From Pseudomonas flexibilis (lineage in GTDB: Bacteria > Pseudomonadota > Gammaproteobacteria > Pseudomonadales > Pseudomonadaceae), in NCBI RefSeq assembly GCF_000802425.1, contig NZ_JRUD01000003.1, positions 124,001 through 188,000 of the forward strand: 64,000 bases of DNA. The letters are read 5' to 3'. A program made the translations under genes and the position numbers. Shown in pieces: positions 49,745 to 58,836 of the stretch. The notes below the pieces were generated by a model, which saw nothing but the letters and a program-made list of their open reading frames with translations, did no database searches and was not told the DNA's origin. Every line of letters starts with the position of its first letter. The stretch's first letter is position 1.

Positions 49745-49753
49745 TCGTGATTC

Positions 49754-49830
<77 letters not shown>

Positions 49831-49971
49831 CCGGCCATTCTACGCGCCGAAGGATGGCTGTCAACCTTTGATTGCGAAAAAGCCTTTTGCCATCAGCCTC
49901 TTGCGCGTTCACCGGGGTGGTAGACTGCCGGCTCCACGCCACACCTGGCGGCGCTTTCGGCCCTGAATACC

Positions 49972-51021
49972 GTGCGCAAGATCATCCATATCGACTGCGA
50001 TTGCTTCTACGCCGCCATCGAGATGCGCGACGATCCGCGCCTGGCTGGGCGGCCGCTGGCGGTGGGTGGTTCGCCGGAGCAGCGCGGCGTGGTCGCCACC
50101 TGCAACTACGAGGCGCGTGCCTGGGGTATCCATTCGGCAATGCCGATGCGCACCGCGCTCAAGCTTTGCCCGGACCTCAATGTGGTGCGCCCGCGTATGG
50201 ACGCGTACCGGGAAGTGTCCCGGGAGATTCACGGCATCTTCCGTGACTACACCGATCAGATCGAGCCGTTGTCGCTGGATGAGGCCTATCTGGATGTGTC
50301 CAGCGCGACCCATCACGGCGGGAGCGGCACCCTGATCGCTCGCGAAATCCGCCAGCGGGTCTGGGAACAGTTACGCATCACCGTGTCCGCCGGGGTGGCG
50401 CCCAATAAGTTCCTGGCCAAGATCGCCAGCGACTGGCGCAAGCCCAACGGCTTGTTCGTGATTACTCCGGACGAGGTGGAGGCGTTCGTGGCCGAGCTGC
50501 CGGTCGGCAAGCTGCACGGCGTTGGCAAGGTGACCGCCGAGCGCCTGACCCGCCTGGGTATCCGCACCTGCCGGGAGCTGCGCGAGTGGGACCGGCTGGC
50601 GCTACTGCGCGAGTTCGGCAGTTTTGGCGAGCGGCTGTGGCATCTGGCGCGCGGTATCGACGAACGCCCGGTGCAGGTGGACAGCCGTCGTCAGTCACTG
50701 AGCGTGGAGACTACCTTCGATCAGGATCTGCCGAATCTTGCGGCCTGCCTGGCCGAGTTGCCCGATCTATACGACGAGTTGCAGCGCCGGCTGACGCGCC
50801 TGGACCAGAGCTACCGGATCGGCAAGCCGTTCGTGAAGCTCAAGTTCCACGACTTCACCCAGACCACCCTCGAACAGGCCGGCGCTGGCTGGGACCCGGA
50901 CAGCTACCGGTTGCTGCTTGGCCAGGCTTTCGCCCGAGGCGACAAGCCGGTGCGGCTGATTGGCCTGGGCGTGCGACTGGTGGATCTGCAGGGCGTGCAG
51001 GAGCAACTGCGCCTGTTCTAG
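49972..51021 (+). CDS. dinB: DNA polymerase IV DinB
   Basis: A 349-residue Y-family polymerase. Catalytic acidic residues are in HIDCDCFYAAIEMR and SLDEAYLDVS. The helix-hairpin-helix thumb (GKLHGVGKVTAERLTRLG) and little-finger domain follow. It does error-prone translesion synthesis. The GTG start gives the canonical MRKIIHIDCD. It ends QEQLRLF, resembling a beta-clamp-binding tail. No LexA box was obvious in the short upstream gap. Confidence 0.93.
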   Translation: MRKIIHIDCDCFYAAIEMRDDPRLAGRPLAVGGSPEQRGVVATCNYEARAWGIHSAMPMRTALKLCPDLNVVRPRMDAYREVSREIHGIFRDYTDQIEPLSLDEAYLDVSSATHHGGSGTLIAREIRQRVWEQLRITVSAGVAPNKFLAKIASDWRKPNGLFVITPDEVEAFVAELPVGKLHGVGKVTAERLTRLGIRTCRELREWDRLALLREFGSFGERLWHLARGIDERPVQVDSRRQSLSVETTFDQDLPNLAACLAELPDLYDELQRRLTRLDQSYRIGKPFVKLKFHDFTQTTLEQAGAGWDPDSYRLLLGQAFARGDKPVRLIGLGVRLVDLQGVQEQLRLF

Positions 51022-52838
51022 TCGAAGGCGAAATGCTCTGCCGGCAGCTCCATGATCTTCTCCGCCGGGCTGAGCATGCCGGTGGCATGGGCCTTGGCGC
51101 GCGGCAGCAGGCGGCTGAAGTAGAAGTCGCTGGTGGCCAGCTTGGCCTGGTAGAAATCCAGCGATTCCAGCCCGCCGTCGCGCATGCGCTGGCGGGCGGC
51201 GCGCTCCTGCAGGGCCCAGGAATACGCCAGGGTCACGTAGCCGGCGTACATCAGAAAGTCGTGGCTGGCGGTGCCGACCAGGTCGCGCTGCTTGCGGGCG
51301 ATCAGAGCGATGCGCAGGGTCAGCCAGTTCCATTGCGCGCAGAGCCTGAGCAGCGTCAGCGCCTTGCCGCGCATGCCCGGCTCCTCCTTGAGCAGCGTCC
51401 AGGCCAGCGCGGCGATGTCGCCGGTGAACTGGCGCACGGCCTTGCCCCGGGTCATCAGCAGCACCTTGCGACCCAGCAGGTCGAGGGCCTGGATCCCGGT
51501 GGTGCCCTCATAGAGCGTGGCGATGCGCGCGTCGCGGACGATCTGTTCCATGCCGTGCTCGCGGATGTAGCCGTGCCCGCCGTACACCTGCATGCCCAGG
51601 TTGGCGGCTTCCAGGCCCAGCTCGGTCAGGCAGCCCTTGAGGATCGGGGTGAGGAAGCCCAGCTTGTCGTCCCAGTGGGCCTGCTTGGCGCTGTCGCCGG
51701 CGAGGATGCCCTCGATCATGCGATCGGCGTACTGGGCGGCCAGGTAGACCAGCATCCGGCCGCCTTCGGCGACGGCCTTCTGGACCAGCAGCATGCGCCG
51801 CACGTCGCCGTGATTCAGCAGGGCGTCGGCGACCTGCTGTGGTTCCTTGGTGCCGGACAACGCGCGCATCGAGCGGCGCTCGCGAGCGTAGGCCAGCGAG
51901 CCCTGGTAGGCCAGCTCTGCGGTGGCCACGCCCTGGATGGCGGTGCCAATGCGCGCGCTGTTCATGAAGGTGAACATGCACTCCAGGCCCTGGTTGGGCG
52001 GGCCGACCAGGTAGCCGGTGGCGGCGTCGAAGTTCATCACGCAGGTCGCCGAGGCCTTGATGCCCATCTTCTTTTCCAGCGCGCCGCAGGTGACGCCGTT
52101 GCGCGCACCCAGGCTGCCGTCGGCATCGACCAGGAACTTGGGCACGATGAACAGGCTGATGCCGCGGGTGCCCTTGGGCGCGTCGGGCAGGCGCGCCAGC
52201 ACGATGTGGATGATGTTCTCGGTCAGGTCGTGCTCGCCGCTGGAGATGAAGATCTTGGTGCCGGTCAGTGCATAGCTGCCGTCCGCGTTGGCTTCGGCGC
52301 GGGTCTTCACCTGGCCGAGGTCGGTGCCGCACTGCGGCTCGGTGAGGCACATGGTGCCGGCCCAGCGCCCCTCGGTGAGCGGCGGCAGGTAGGTGGCCTT
52401 CTGTTCATCGCTGCCGTGCATCATCAGCGTGTTCATGGCGCCCAGGGAAAGCCCCGGATACATGGCGAACGGCCAGTTGGCGGTGCCGAGCATCTCCTGC
52501 TTGATGGCGCCGAGGCTCATCGGCAGGCCCTGGCCACCGTACTCGACCGGGTGCGACAAGCCCTGCCAGCCGCCTTCCACAAAGGCCTGGTAGGCCTCCT
52601 TGAATCCCTGGGGAGTGCGGACTTCACCGTTCTCCCAATGGCAGCCTTCTTCGTCGCCGGAATGGTAGAGCGGGGCGATCACGTCTTCGCAGAGGCGGGC
52701 GCACTCGTCCAGGATCGCCTCGACCACATCGGGCGTCGCCTCGGCGCCGGCAGCCAGGGCGCCATAGTGGGCGGGGTAATCCAGCACTTCGTTGAGCAGG
52801 AAACGGATGTCACGCAGCGGAGCTTTGTAGGCGGGCAT
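51018..52838 (-). CDS. Acyl-CoA dehydrogenase (FadE-like, with C-terminal extension)
   Basis: A 606-residue flavoenzyme of fatty-acid beta-oxidation. Features: MCLTEPQCGTDLGQVKTRAE (FAD-binding), TKIFISSGEHDLTENI, ARERRSMRALSG, the active-site region YEGTTGIQALDLLGRK and a C-terminal PF12806-type extension. It is convergent with dinB, overlapping by 4 bp. Chain-length preference unknown. Confidence 0.9.
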   Translation of the reverse strand: MPAYKAPLRDIRFLLNEVLDYPAHYGALAAGAEATPDVVEAILDECARLCEDVIAPLYHSGDEEGCHWENGEVRTPQGFKEAYQAFVEGGWQGLSHPVEYGGQGLPMSLGAIKQEMLGTANWPFAMYPGLSLGAMNTLMMHGSDEQKATYLPPLTEGRWAGTMCLTEPQCGTDLGQVKTRAEANADGSYALTGTKIFISSGEHDLTENIIHIVLARLPDAPKGTRGISLFIVPKFLVDADGSLGARNGVTCGALEKKMGIKASATCVMNFDAATGYLVGPPNQGLECMFTFMNSARIGTAIQGVATAELAYQGSLAYARERRSMRALSGTKEPQQVADALLNHGDVRRMLLVQKAVAEGGRMLVYLAAQYADRMIEGILAGDSAKQAHWDDKLGFLTPILKGCLTELGLEAANLGMQVYGGHGYIREHGMEQIVRDARIATLYEGTTGIQALDLLGRKVLLMTRGKAVRQFTGDIAALAWTLLKEEPGMRGKALTLLRLCAQWNWLTLRIALIARKQRDLVGTASHDFLMYAGYVTLAYSWALQERAARQRMRDGGLESLDFYQAKLATSDFYFSRLLPRAKAHATGMLSPAEKIMELPAEHFAFD

Positions 52839-53032
52839 GTTCGGTCTCGACGGGTGGAACGACGCGGCGAGTTATACGAGCGTGGTGTCCGGCATGCCTT
52901 GGCTTGCGGTGCGCGGGTGCGTGGCAGATCGGTCAGAAGGTGGAGATCGCGGGAATGGCTGCGGCGGGAGAGGACGTGTCCGCGAAGGTGCACGCCGGAC
53001 CGGAAAGCTCGCGAATGACTTCGCTCCCACGT

Positions 53033-53812
53033 TCACTCCGAGATCTGCAGCTCCCGTGCCTTGCTGTACACGTAGCGCACCTTTTCATATTCGAACGGTG
53101 AGTTGACCTGGCCGTAGCGGAAGCTGGTCTGGTAGCGCAGGTCCACCACGCGCAGGCCATAGATTTCCGGATGGCCATAACTGGCGGCTTCGCTGACGCC
53201 CAGGTAGTCGATTTCGCCTTCGACCCAGAAGTCGGCCGCCAGGCCGGCGGTGTCGCGCAGGTTGGAGGGGCCGAGGAACGGCAACACCAGGTACGGCCCG
53301 GACGGCACGCCGTAGGCGCCGAGGGTCTGGCCAAAATCTTCCCGGTGGCGCGGCAGACCCATTCGGCTGGCGACGTCCCACAGGCCGAACACCCCGAAGG
53401 TGCTGTTGAACAGCACGCGCGCGGTGATTTCCATGGAACGCTGGCCCTTCAGCTGCAGCAGGCTGTTGAACAGGTTGCCCACGTCGCCGATGTTGTTGAA
53501 GAAGTTGCTCACGCCGCTGCGTACGAAGCGGGGCGTCACCGCCTGGTAGGTGTTGACCACCGGCAGGAAGACCCACTCGTCGAAGCGCTGGTTGAAGTGA
53601 TAGACCCGGCGATTCCAGGGCTCCAGCGGGTCGTAGACATCCAGGGCGAGCAGGGTGGAGCGCTCGAATTCGCGCTGGTCCAGGCCCGGGTTGAAGGTCA
53701 GCCGCTCCAGCGGTCGGGTGAAGCCGTCCTCGTCGGTGGCGAGGGTCTGCGCCTGGCTGATCGGCATGGCCAGTATGAGCAGGGTCAGCAGGGTGAAACG
53801 CTGTCGAAGCAT
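53033..53812 (-). CDS. mlaA: MlaA/VacJ-family outer-membrane lipid-asymmetry protein
   Basis: A 259-residue VacJ-family protein: DVYDPLEPWNRRVYHFNQRFDEW, FVRSGVSNFFNNIGDVGNLFNSLLQLK, REDFGQTLGAYGVPSGPYLVLPFLGPSNLRDTAG. MlaA removes phospholipids from the outer leaflet. The signal (LAMPISQAQT) lacks the lipobox Cys of the E. coli lipoprotein. It lies 13 bp from the next minus-strand gene, so likely an operon. Confidence 0.88.
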   Translation of the reverse strand: MLRQRFTLLTLLILAMPISQAQTLATDEDGFTRPLERLTFNPGLDQREFERSTLLALDVYDPLEPWNRRVYHFNQRFDEWVFLPVVNTYQAVTPRFVRSGVSNFFNNIGDVGNLFNSLLQLKGQRSMEITARVLFNSTFGVFGLWDVASRMGLPRHREDFGQTLGAYGVPSGPYLVLPFLGPSNLRDTAGLAADFWVEGEIDYLGVSEAASYGHPEIYGLRVVDLRYQTSFRYGQVNSPFEYEKVRYVYSKARELQISE

Positions 53813-53825
53813 GGGCAGTGATCCG

Positions 53826-55118
53826 TTACGGGCGCATGAAGTCGAGCATGGCCTGGGTGTTGACCCGGTAATTCATGTTGCCGCAGTGGCCGCCGCGCGG
53901 GTACAGCGTCAGCCGCGAGCCGAAGGTGCGGCGCAGGAAACCCAGATCGCCGGGGCCGAGAATGATGTCATCGGCGTTGTGCATCACGGCGACCTTGTCG
54001 CTGTTGCGCAGGTAGTCCTCCAGGGCATAGAGGCTCACCGCATTCACCAGCTGCGGCAGGCTGCCGCCGTCGAATCGCTTGCGCCACATCGGCACCAGTT
54101 GCTCGGCCATGTAGCAGTCGAAGTCGCAGAGCAGCGCGCGGCGGAAGAACGGAGTGATCTCGGTGCCCTCGTCGATCGGGTAGCCGGGCGGGGTGATCAG
54201 CCCGCGCCGGTTGATCAGGTCCGAGGTGAAGACGATGTCGGCGGCCGAGAAACGAAACGAGGCGCCGATCAGCATCGCCATCTCCTCGTCACTCAGGCGT
54301 TGCTGCGACTGCTGGAAGTCGAACAGCAGCGCCGCGCTCATGTCCAGGCTGCCCTTGTGCTGGAAGTAGTGGGTGAGCTTCTCGAACATGCGCTCGTAGA
54401 AGGAGGCGGCGTCACGAATATCGGCCACCTGCGTCTGCACCAGGCGGTCGAGGTTGGTCACCGAGGTGTAGAGGTTGACCGGCGGGTTGATCATCAGCAC
54501 TCGCTGGAAGTTGAAGTGGCGCCGCTGTTCGTCCAGGTGGCTGACGAAGGCGGCATGCAGGCCGCCGAGGCTGTAGCCGGTCAGGTGGTAGCCGGTGACG
54601 TCAAGCTGTGGGTGGTTGGCCATCACCGCCTGCATGACCCGGTAGAGGTCATCGGCATCCTCGGCGGAAATACCCGGCGTGGCGAAGCGCGAGGCGGCGG
54701 CCATGAAGTCGTAGCTGGTCGGCGAGGACAGCTGCACCACATGGAAACCGCCCTGGTAGAAGACCTTCTTCAGCAGTTCCATGTTGCCGCTGGCGTAGTG
54801 GGCACCGGTGCCGGCAATGATGAAGATCAGCGGCGCCGGGCCGTCCTGGGTGGCGAGTCGATAGCGCAGCTTCTTCACCGCCCAGAAGTTGGCCGGCAGC
54901 TTGTACTCGCGCTCCGGGCGCAAGAGCAGGCTGTAGTCGCCCTGGCTGATCTCGTCATCCCCGGGCAGTTCCGGCCGCAGGTCCGGCGGCGTGCCGGCGA
55001 TGGTGGCCTCGAACGGGTTGCTCAGCGGAAAGCCATAGGCGTCGGGGGAAAGGTCGGCGGCCGGTGCGGGGCCAGCAAGCAGGCCGAGCAGGAGGGCGAG
55101 CGGAATCAGGTGCGGCAT
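53826..55118 (-). CDS. Secreted/periplasmic alpha/beta-hydrolase
   Basis: A 430-residue protein with a signal peptide (MPHLIPLALLLGLLAGPAPA). The nucleophile elbow GYSLGG follows VTGYHLT; oxyanion-type IFIIAGTGAHYASG precedes it; a late HNADDIILGPGDLG and GGHCG supply the acid and His. It is upstream of mlaA in the same direction, suggesting an envelope-lipid role, which is inference. Substrate unknown. Confidence 0.7.
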   Translation of the reverse strand: MPHLIPLALLLGLLAGPAPAADLSPDAYGFPLSNPFEATIAGTPPDLRPELPGDDEISQGDYSLLLRPEREYKLPANFWAVKKLRYRLATQDGPAPLIFIIAGTGAHYASGNMELLKKVFYQGGFHVVQLSSPTSYDFMAAASRFATPGISAEDADDLYRVMQAVMANHPQLDVTGYHLTGYSLGGLHAAFVSHLDEQRRHFNFQRVLMINPPVNLYTSVTNLDRLVQTQVADIRDAASFYERMFEKLTHYFQHKGSLDMSAALLFDFQQSQQRLSDEEMAMLIGASFRFSAADIVFTSDLINRRGLITPPGYPIDEGTEITPFFRRALLCDFDCYMAEQLVPMWRKRFDGGSLPQLVNAVSLYALEDYLRNSDKVAVMHNADDIILGPGDLGFLRRTFGSRLTLYPRGGHCGNMNYRVNTQAMLDFMRP

Positions 55119-55257
55119 GTTCAGTCCGGTGCGGCAGGGGAACGAGGCTTTGACAACGAAACGGCCCGCTGGGTGCGCAGTATGCCGGCGGCGCCGCACG
55201 GCAGACCAGTCGGTGCTGGCTATTCTTCAGGGCCAGGCACATTGCGGGGAGCCCACG

Positions 55258-55671
55258 ATGAGTTCGACACGGCCGTTCGCCATCGGTGAAGCGTCAGCGC
55301 GCTATGGGGGGCTGGTGCTGGGCCTGCTGGTCTGGGTGCTGGCCTGTGGGGTACTGCGTTTCTTCTTCCTGGAAGACGAGCGCTGGCTCGGCTGGTGCGC
55401 CGAAGCGCCGTCCAGTCTCGCCTGTCGCGCGCGGGGCTGGCTGGGCTGGGCCATCCACCTGCGCGTGCTGGCGTGGCTGGCGCTGCCGCCGGCATTGCTC
55501 GGCTTCTGCCTGCCGGGTGTGCCCGGTCGTTGGCTGGCCGGCCTGGCCCTTGTGCCGGCACTGGGCGGCCTGGTGCTGTATGCCGTCACGCCGGCGTCCT
55601 TCGCCACGCTGCTGGCCCTGCTGCGCCTGGTGCGCGACGAGCGCCTCAGTGACGCCAGAACGCGTGGGTGA
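55258..55671 (+). CDS. Hypothetical membrane protein
   Basis: A 137-residue protein with three or four hydrophobic helices (VLGLLVWVLACGVLRFFFL; LAWLALPPALLGFCLPG; LAGLALVPALGGLVLYAV). GGGGA lies upstream of the ATG at 55258. Its 3' end overlaps the convergent trkH by 26 bp. No family recognised. Confidence 0.6.
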   Translation: MSSTRPFAIGEASARYGGLVLGLLVWVLACGVLRFFFLEDERWLGWCAEAPSSLACRARGWLGWAIHLRVLAWLALPPALLGFCLPGVPGRWLAGLALVPALGGLVLYAVTPASFATLLALLRLVRDERLSDARTRG

Positions 55672-57097
55672 ACAGCACCAGCACGGTGATGATTTCCAGA
55701 CGCCCCAGCAGCATGCCCAGCGACAGCAGCCACTTGGCGGCATCCGGCAGGCTGGCGAAATTGCCGGCCGGGCCGATGATCGGACCCAACCCCGGACCGA
55801 CGTTGCACACCGCGGTGGCGGCGCCGGTCAGCGCGGTCAGCGGGTCCAGGCCCAGCAGCGCCAGGCCGAGGGCGACCACGCCGATGGTGATGGTGAAGAA
55901 GAATGAGAAGGTCAGGATCGAGCGGACGATTTCCTCGTCCAGCGGATGGCCGTTGTACTTCTGCTGGATCACCGCACGGGGGTGGATCAACTGCTGGATG
56001 TTGGCGCGCAGCAGTGCGAAGGCCACCTGGAAGCGGAAGATCTTCAGCCCGCCGGTGGAGGAGCCGGAGCAGCCGCCGATGAAGGTCAGGTAGAAGAACG
56101 CCATGATGGCGAAGTCGCCCCACTGGCTGTAATCGCCCAGGGCGTAACCGGTGGTGGTGATGATGGAGACGGTGTTTACCGAGGCCAGGCGCAACGCATC
56201 GTTCCAGGCGTAATCGGAGTTCAGCCACAGCCAGCCGCTGAACAGCAGGCAGGCGGCGACCAGCAGCTTGAGAAAGCCGCGAACCTGCTGATCGCGCAGC
56301 AGCGCCTTGTAATTGCCGCGCAGGGTGGACACATACAGCATGAAGGGCAGACTGCCGAGAACCATGAGCACCACCGCGACCCAGTGCGAGGCGGGCGGGA
56401 AGGCGGCCAGCGAGGCGTCCGAGGTGGAGAAGCCGGCGGTAGCCACCGAGGTCATGGCGTGGTTCACGGCATCGAACCAGCCCATGCCGGCCAGGTGGAA
56501 GGCCAGCGTGCCGAGCAGCGTGAACAGCAGGTACACCCCGACGATGTACTTGGCCACCATGTGCGAACGCGGCAGCACCTTTTCCGACCAGTCCGAGGAC
56601 TCGGTCTGGAACAGGCGCATGCCACCGACGCGCAGCAGCGGCAGGATCGCTACCGCCATGGCGATGAAGCCGATGCCGCCCAGCCATTGCAGCAGCGAGC
56701 GCCACAGCAGCAGGCCGGGCGAGGCATCGTCCAGGCCGGTGAGAACCGTGCCGCCGGTGGTGGTGATGCCCGACATGCTCTCGAAGAAGGCGTCGGTGTA
56801 GCTCAGGTCGCGGATCATCAGCATTGGCAACGCGGCGAAGAGTGCTACCACCAGCCAGCTCGCGGTGGTCAGCAGGTACATGTCGCGCGGACGCAGATGC
56901 GCCTCGGCCGGGCGGCCGGGCAGCACCAGGGCCAGGCCGGTGCCGAAAGTGATCAGACTCGACCAGAGAAACGCCTCCAGCTCATCGGTGCGCCCGTACC
57001 AGAGCTGGGCGAACAACGGCAGCAGCATGCTCGCGGCCAGGGTGATGAGGAAGATCCCGAGAATGAAACCGATGATGCGCAGTGTCGGCAGGGCCAT
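55646..57097 (-). CDS. trkH: Trk potassium uptake protein TrkH
   Basis: A 483-residue transporter with four pore repeats: SGITTTGGTVL, TSVATAGFSTS, VSIITTTGYALG and AVCNVGPGLGPI give the K+ filter glycines. STGGLKIFRF is the conserved gating region. It works with the cytosolic NAD-binding TrkA, not seen here. The start at 57097 (MALPTLRIIG) gives the usual N-terminus. Confidence 0.92.
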   Translation of the reverse strand: MALPTLRIIGFILGIFLITLAASMLLPLFAQLWYGRTDELEAFLWSSLITFGTGLALVLPGRPAEAHLRPRDMYLLTTASWLVVALFAALPMLMIRDLSYTDAFFESMSGITTTGGTVLTGLDDASPGLLLWRSLLQWLGGIGFIAMAVAILPLLRVGGMRLFQTESSDWSEKVLPRSHMVAKYIVGVYLLFTLLGTLAFHLAGMGWFDAVNHAMTSVATAGFSTSDASLAAFPPASHWVAVVLMVLGSLPFMLYVSTLRGNYKALLRDQQVRGFLKLLVAACLLFSGWLWLNSDYAWNDALRLASVNTVSIITTTGYALGDYSQWGDFAIMAFFYLTFIGGCSGSSTGGLKIFRFQVAFALLRANIQQLIHPRAVIQQKYNGHPLDEEIVRSILTFSFFFTITIGVVALGLALLGLDPLTALTGAATAVCNVGPGLGPIIGPAGNFASLPDAAKWLLSLGMLLGRLEIITVLVLFTHAFWRH

Positions 57098-57269
57098 GGG
57101 GTGGCTCGGACGGGAAAAGGAGGGGCGCATTCTAACCTTGTGAACCCGCCTGTAAACCGAGCGGTGAGGGCTGACGAAATTCTTTCGCAGCCCTCTTCAC
57201 AGCCGGAATGCGATGCATAGAATAGCCGCCCAGCGCCGGCTGCTCTGCCGGTTTCCGAGTCTGCTCCCC

Positions 57270-57641
57270 ATGTCTCAAGAGAACCCCTGCCTCACGTGCG
57301 GCGCTTGCTGCGCGTACTTTCGTGTGTCCTTCTACTGGGGCGAATGCCGTTCCGCCGGCGGCAGCGTGCCAGATGATCGGGTCGTGCAGATTTCCCCCTA
57401 TCACGCCGCCATGATCGGCACCGACGCCAAGCCGGCGCGCTGCGTGGCGCTGCTCGGCGATGTCGGCTGCTCGGTGCGCTGCACCATGTACGAACAGCGC
57501 TCCAGCACCTGCCGCGAGTTCGAAGCCTCGTGGGCCAATGGTCAGCACAACCCGAACTGCGATACCGCCCGCGCCGCCCATGGCCTGCCGCCCGTGACGC
57601 CCCCGCTGCAGCCGGACCTGTCCCCCGATCGCGTCGCCTGA
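57270..57641 (+). CDS. YkgJ-family cysteine-cluster protein
   Basis: A 123-residue protein with CLTCGACCAYF near the N-terminus, further Cys in GCSVRCTMYEQRSSTCREF and NPNCDTAR. The family probably binds zinc or an Fe-S cluster; function undefined. The start at 57270 (MSQENPC) fits relatives. Confidence 0.8.
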   Translation: MSQENPCLTCGACCAYFRVSFYWGECRSAGGSVPDDRVVQISPYHAAMIGTDAKPARCVALLGDVGCSVRCTMYEQRSSTCREFEASWANGQHNPNCDTARAAHGLPPVTPPLQPDLSPDRVA

Positions 57642-57721
57642 GCGGGCGCGGCGCGCGCGACATCCCCTTTCTGGCGCCTGGGCCACTAGAATGGCTGCCT
57701 GTATCGATCTGGAGGTGGCCC

Positions 57722-58276
57722 ATGGAGGCTCTTGACGCTCTGCTGACCCGCGTGTCCGTGCCGCGGTTGCATGACCCGGCGCCGGACGCGGCGCAGCGCC
57801 AGCTGCTGTTCCGCGCGGCGTTGCGCGCCCCCGACCATGGCCAGTTGCGGCCCTGGCGGTTCCTGACCATCGAAGGGGCCGCCCGCGAGCGCCTGGGTGA
57901 GCTGTTCGCCCAGGCGGTGTCGGCCAGCGGCGCCAAGCCGGAGATGCTCGCCAAGGCCCGCGCCATGCCGCTGCGCGCGCCGCTGCTAGTGGTCGTCATC
58001 GCCTCGCCGAAGACACACTTCAAGGTGCCGGAGAGCGAGCAGTTGCTCTCCGCCGGCTGTGCCGCCCATGGCATCGTGATCGCCGCCCATGCGCTGGGCC
58101 TCGGGGCGATCTGGCGCAGCGGCGATCTTTCCCACGATCCCCTCGTCAAGGCCGGCCTGGGCGTCGGCGCGAAGGAACAGATCGTCGGCTTCATCTACCT
58201 GGGGCGTGCCGAAGGCGAACGCCGCACCCCGCAGGAGCTGGATCCCGGCGACTTCGTGACCGCCTGGCAGGGCTGA
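57722..58276 (+). CDS. Nitroreductase-family protein (YdjA-like)
   Basis: A 184-residue FMN-dependent reductase: LLFRAALRAPDHGQLRPWRF (FMN phosphate site), LSAGCAAHGIVIAAHALGLGAIWRSG, IVGFIYLGRAEG. The short YdjA type acts as a dimer with NAD(P)H; physiological substrate unknown. Confidence 0.88.
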   Translation: MEALDALLTRVSVPRLHDPAPDAAQRQLLFRAALRAPDHGQLRPWRFLTIEGAARERLGELFAQAVSASGAKPEMLAKARAMPLRAPLLVVVIASPKTHFKVPESEQLLSAGCAAHGIVIAAHALGLGAIWRSGDLSHDPLVKAGLGVGAKEQIVGFIYLGRAEGERRTPQELDPGDFVTAWQG

Positions 58277-58360
58277 TCGCAGGGGCAGAACCCGTCCGGG
58301 GTGGTCCGGTCTCAACAGTTCCGGCAGCGCCATGCTGTCCTGAACCGTCGGAGGGCACCC

Positions 58361-58690
58361 ATGATCAATTCCCGCTACCAAGACTGCGTCCAGGCCTGCA
58401 CCCGGTGTGCCGAGGCCTGCGAACATTGCGCCACCTCCTGCCTGCGCGAGGAGGATGTGAAGATGATGGCCCGCTGCATCCAGCTGGATCGCGATTGTGC
58501 GGACCTGTGTCGGCTGTGCGCCGTGCTGATGATGCGGGACAGCGAGCAGGCCGCAGCGCTGTGTCGGGTGTGCGCCGAAGCCTGCCGCGCCTGCGCCAGC
58601 GAATGTGCCGGTCACGAACACGACCATTGCCAGGCCTGCGCTAAGGCGTGCACGGCCTGCGCCGAGGCCTGCGAGCGCATGGCGGCATAG
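58361..58690 (+). CDS. Four-helix-bundle copper-binding protein (DUF326/Csp-like)
   Basis: A 109-residue protein with many cysteines in CxxxC patterns along helices: CVQACTRCAEACEHCATSC, CRVCAEACRACASEC, CQACAKACTACAEACE. This is the layout of Csp copper-storage and DUF326 proteins, where Cys line the bundle core and bind Cu(I). No signal peptide, so cytosolic (Csp3-like). Confidence 0.88.
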   Translation: MINSRYQDCVQACTRCAEACEHCATSCLREEDVKMMARCIQLDRDCADLCRLCAVLMMRDSEQAAALCRVCAEACRACASECAGHEHDHCQACAKACTACAEACERMAA

Positions 58691-58704
58691 GGTGGCATGC
58701 GTTC

Positions 58705-58782
58705 GTAGGGTGGACAGCGTTTTTCTGTCCACCGCTTGTGTGCGGGCTGCTTGGTGGACAAGAAACGCGTTGTCCACCCTAC
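58705..58782. repeat. REPIN-like inverted repeat
   Basis: GTAGGGTGGACA (58705-58716) and TGTCCACCCTAC (58771-58782) are exact inverted repeats. Each side contains its own smaller hairpin of GGTGGACA/TGTCCACC. This looks like a Pseudomonas REP doublet. Confidence 0.75.
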
Positions 58783-58790
58783 AGAAAATG

Positions 58791-58819
58791 AAAAAGCCGG
58801 ACCCAAGGGGCCGGCTTTT
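58791..58819 (-). terminator. Terminator downstream of the FadL-family gene
   Basis: Minus-strand AAAAGCCGG and CCGGCTTTTT stem, 18 bp after the stop; it could work on both strands. Confidence 0.8.
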
Positions 58820-58836
58820 CGTTACGCCACAGCCGC

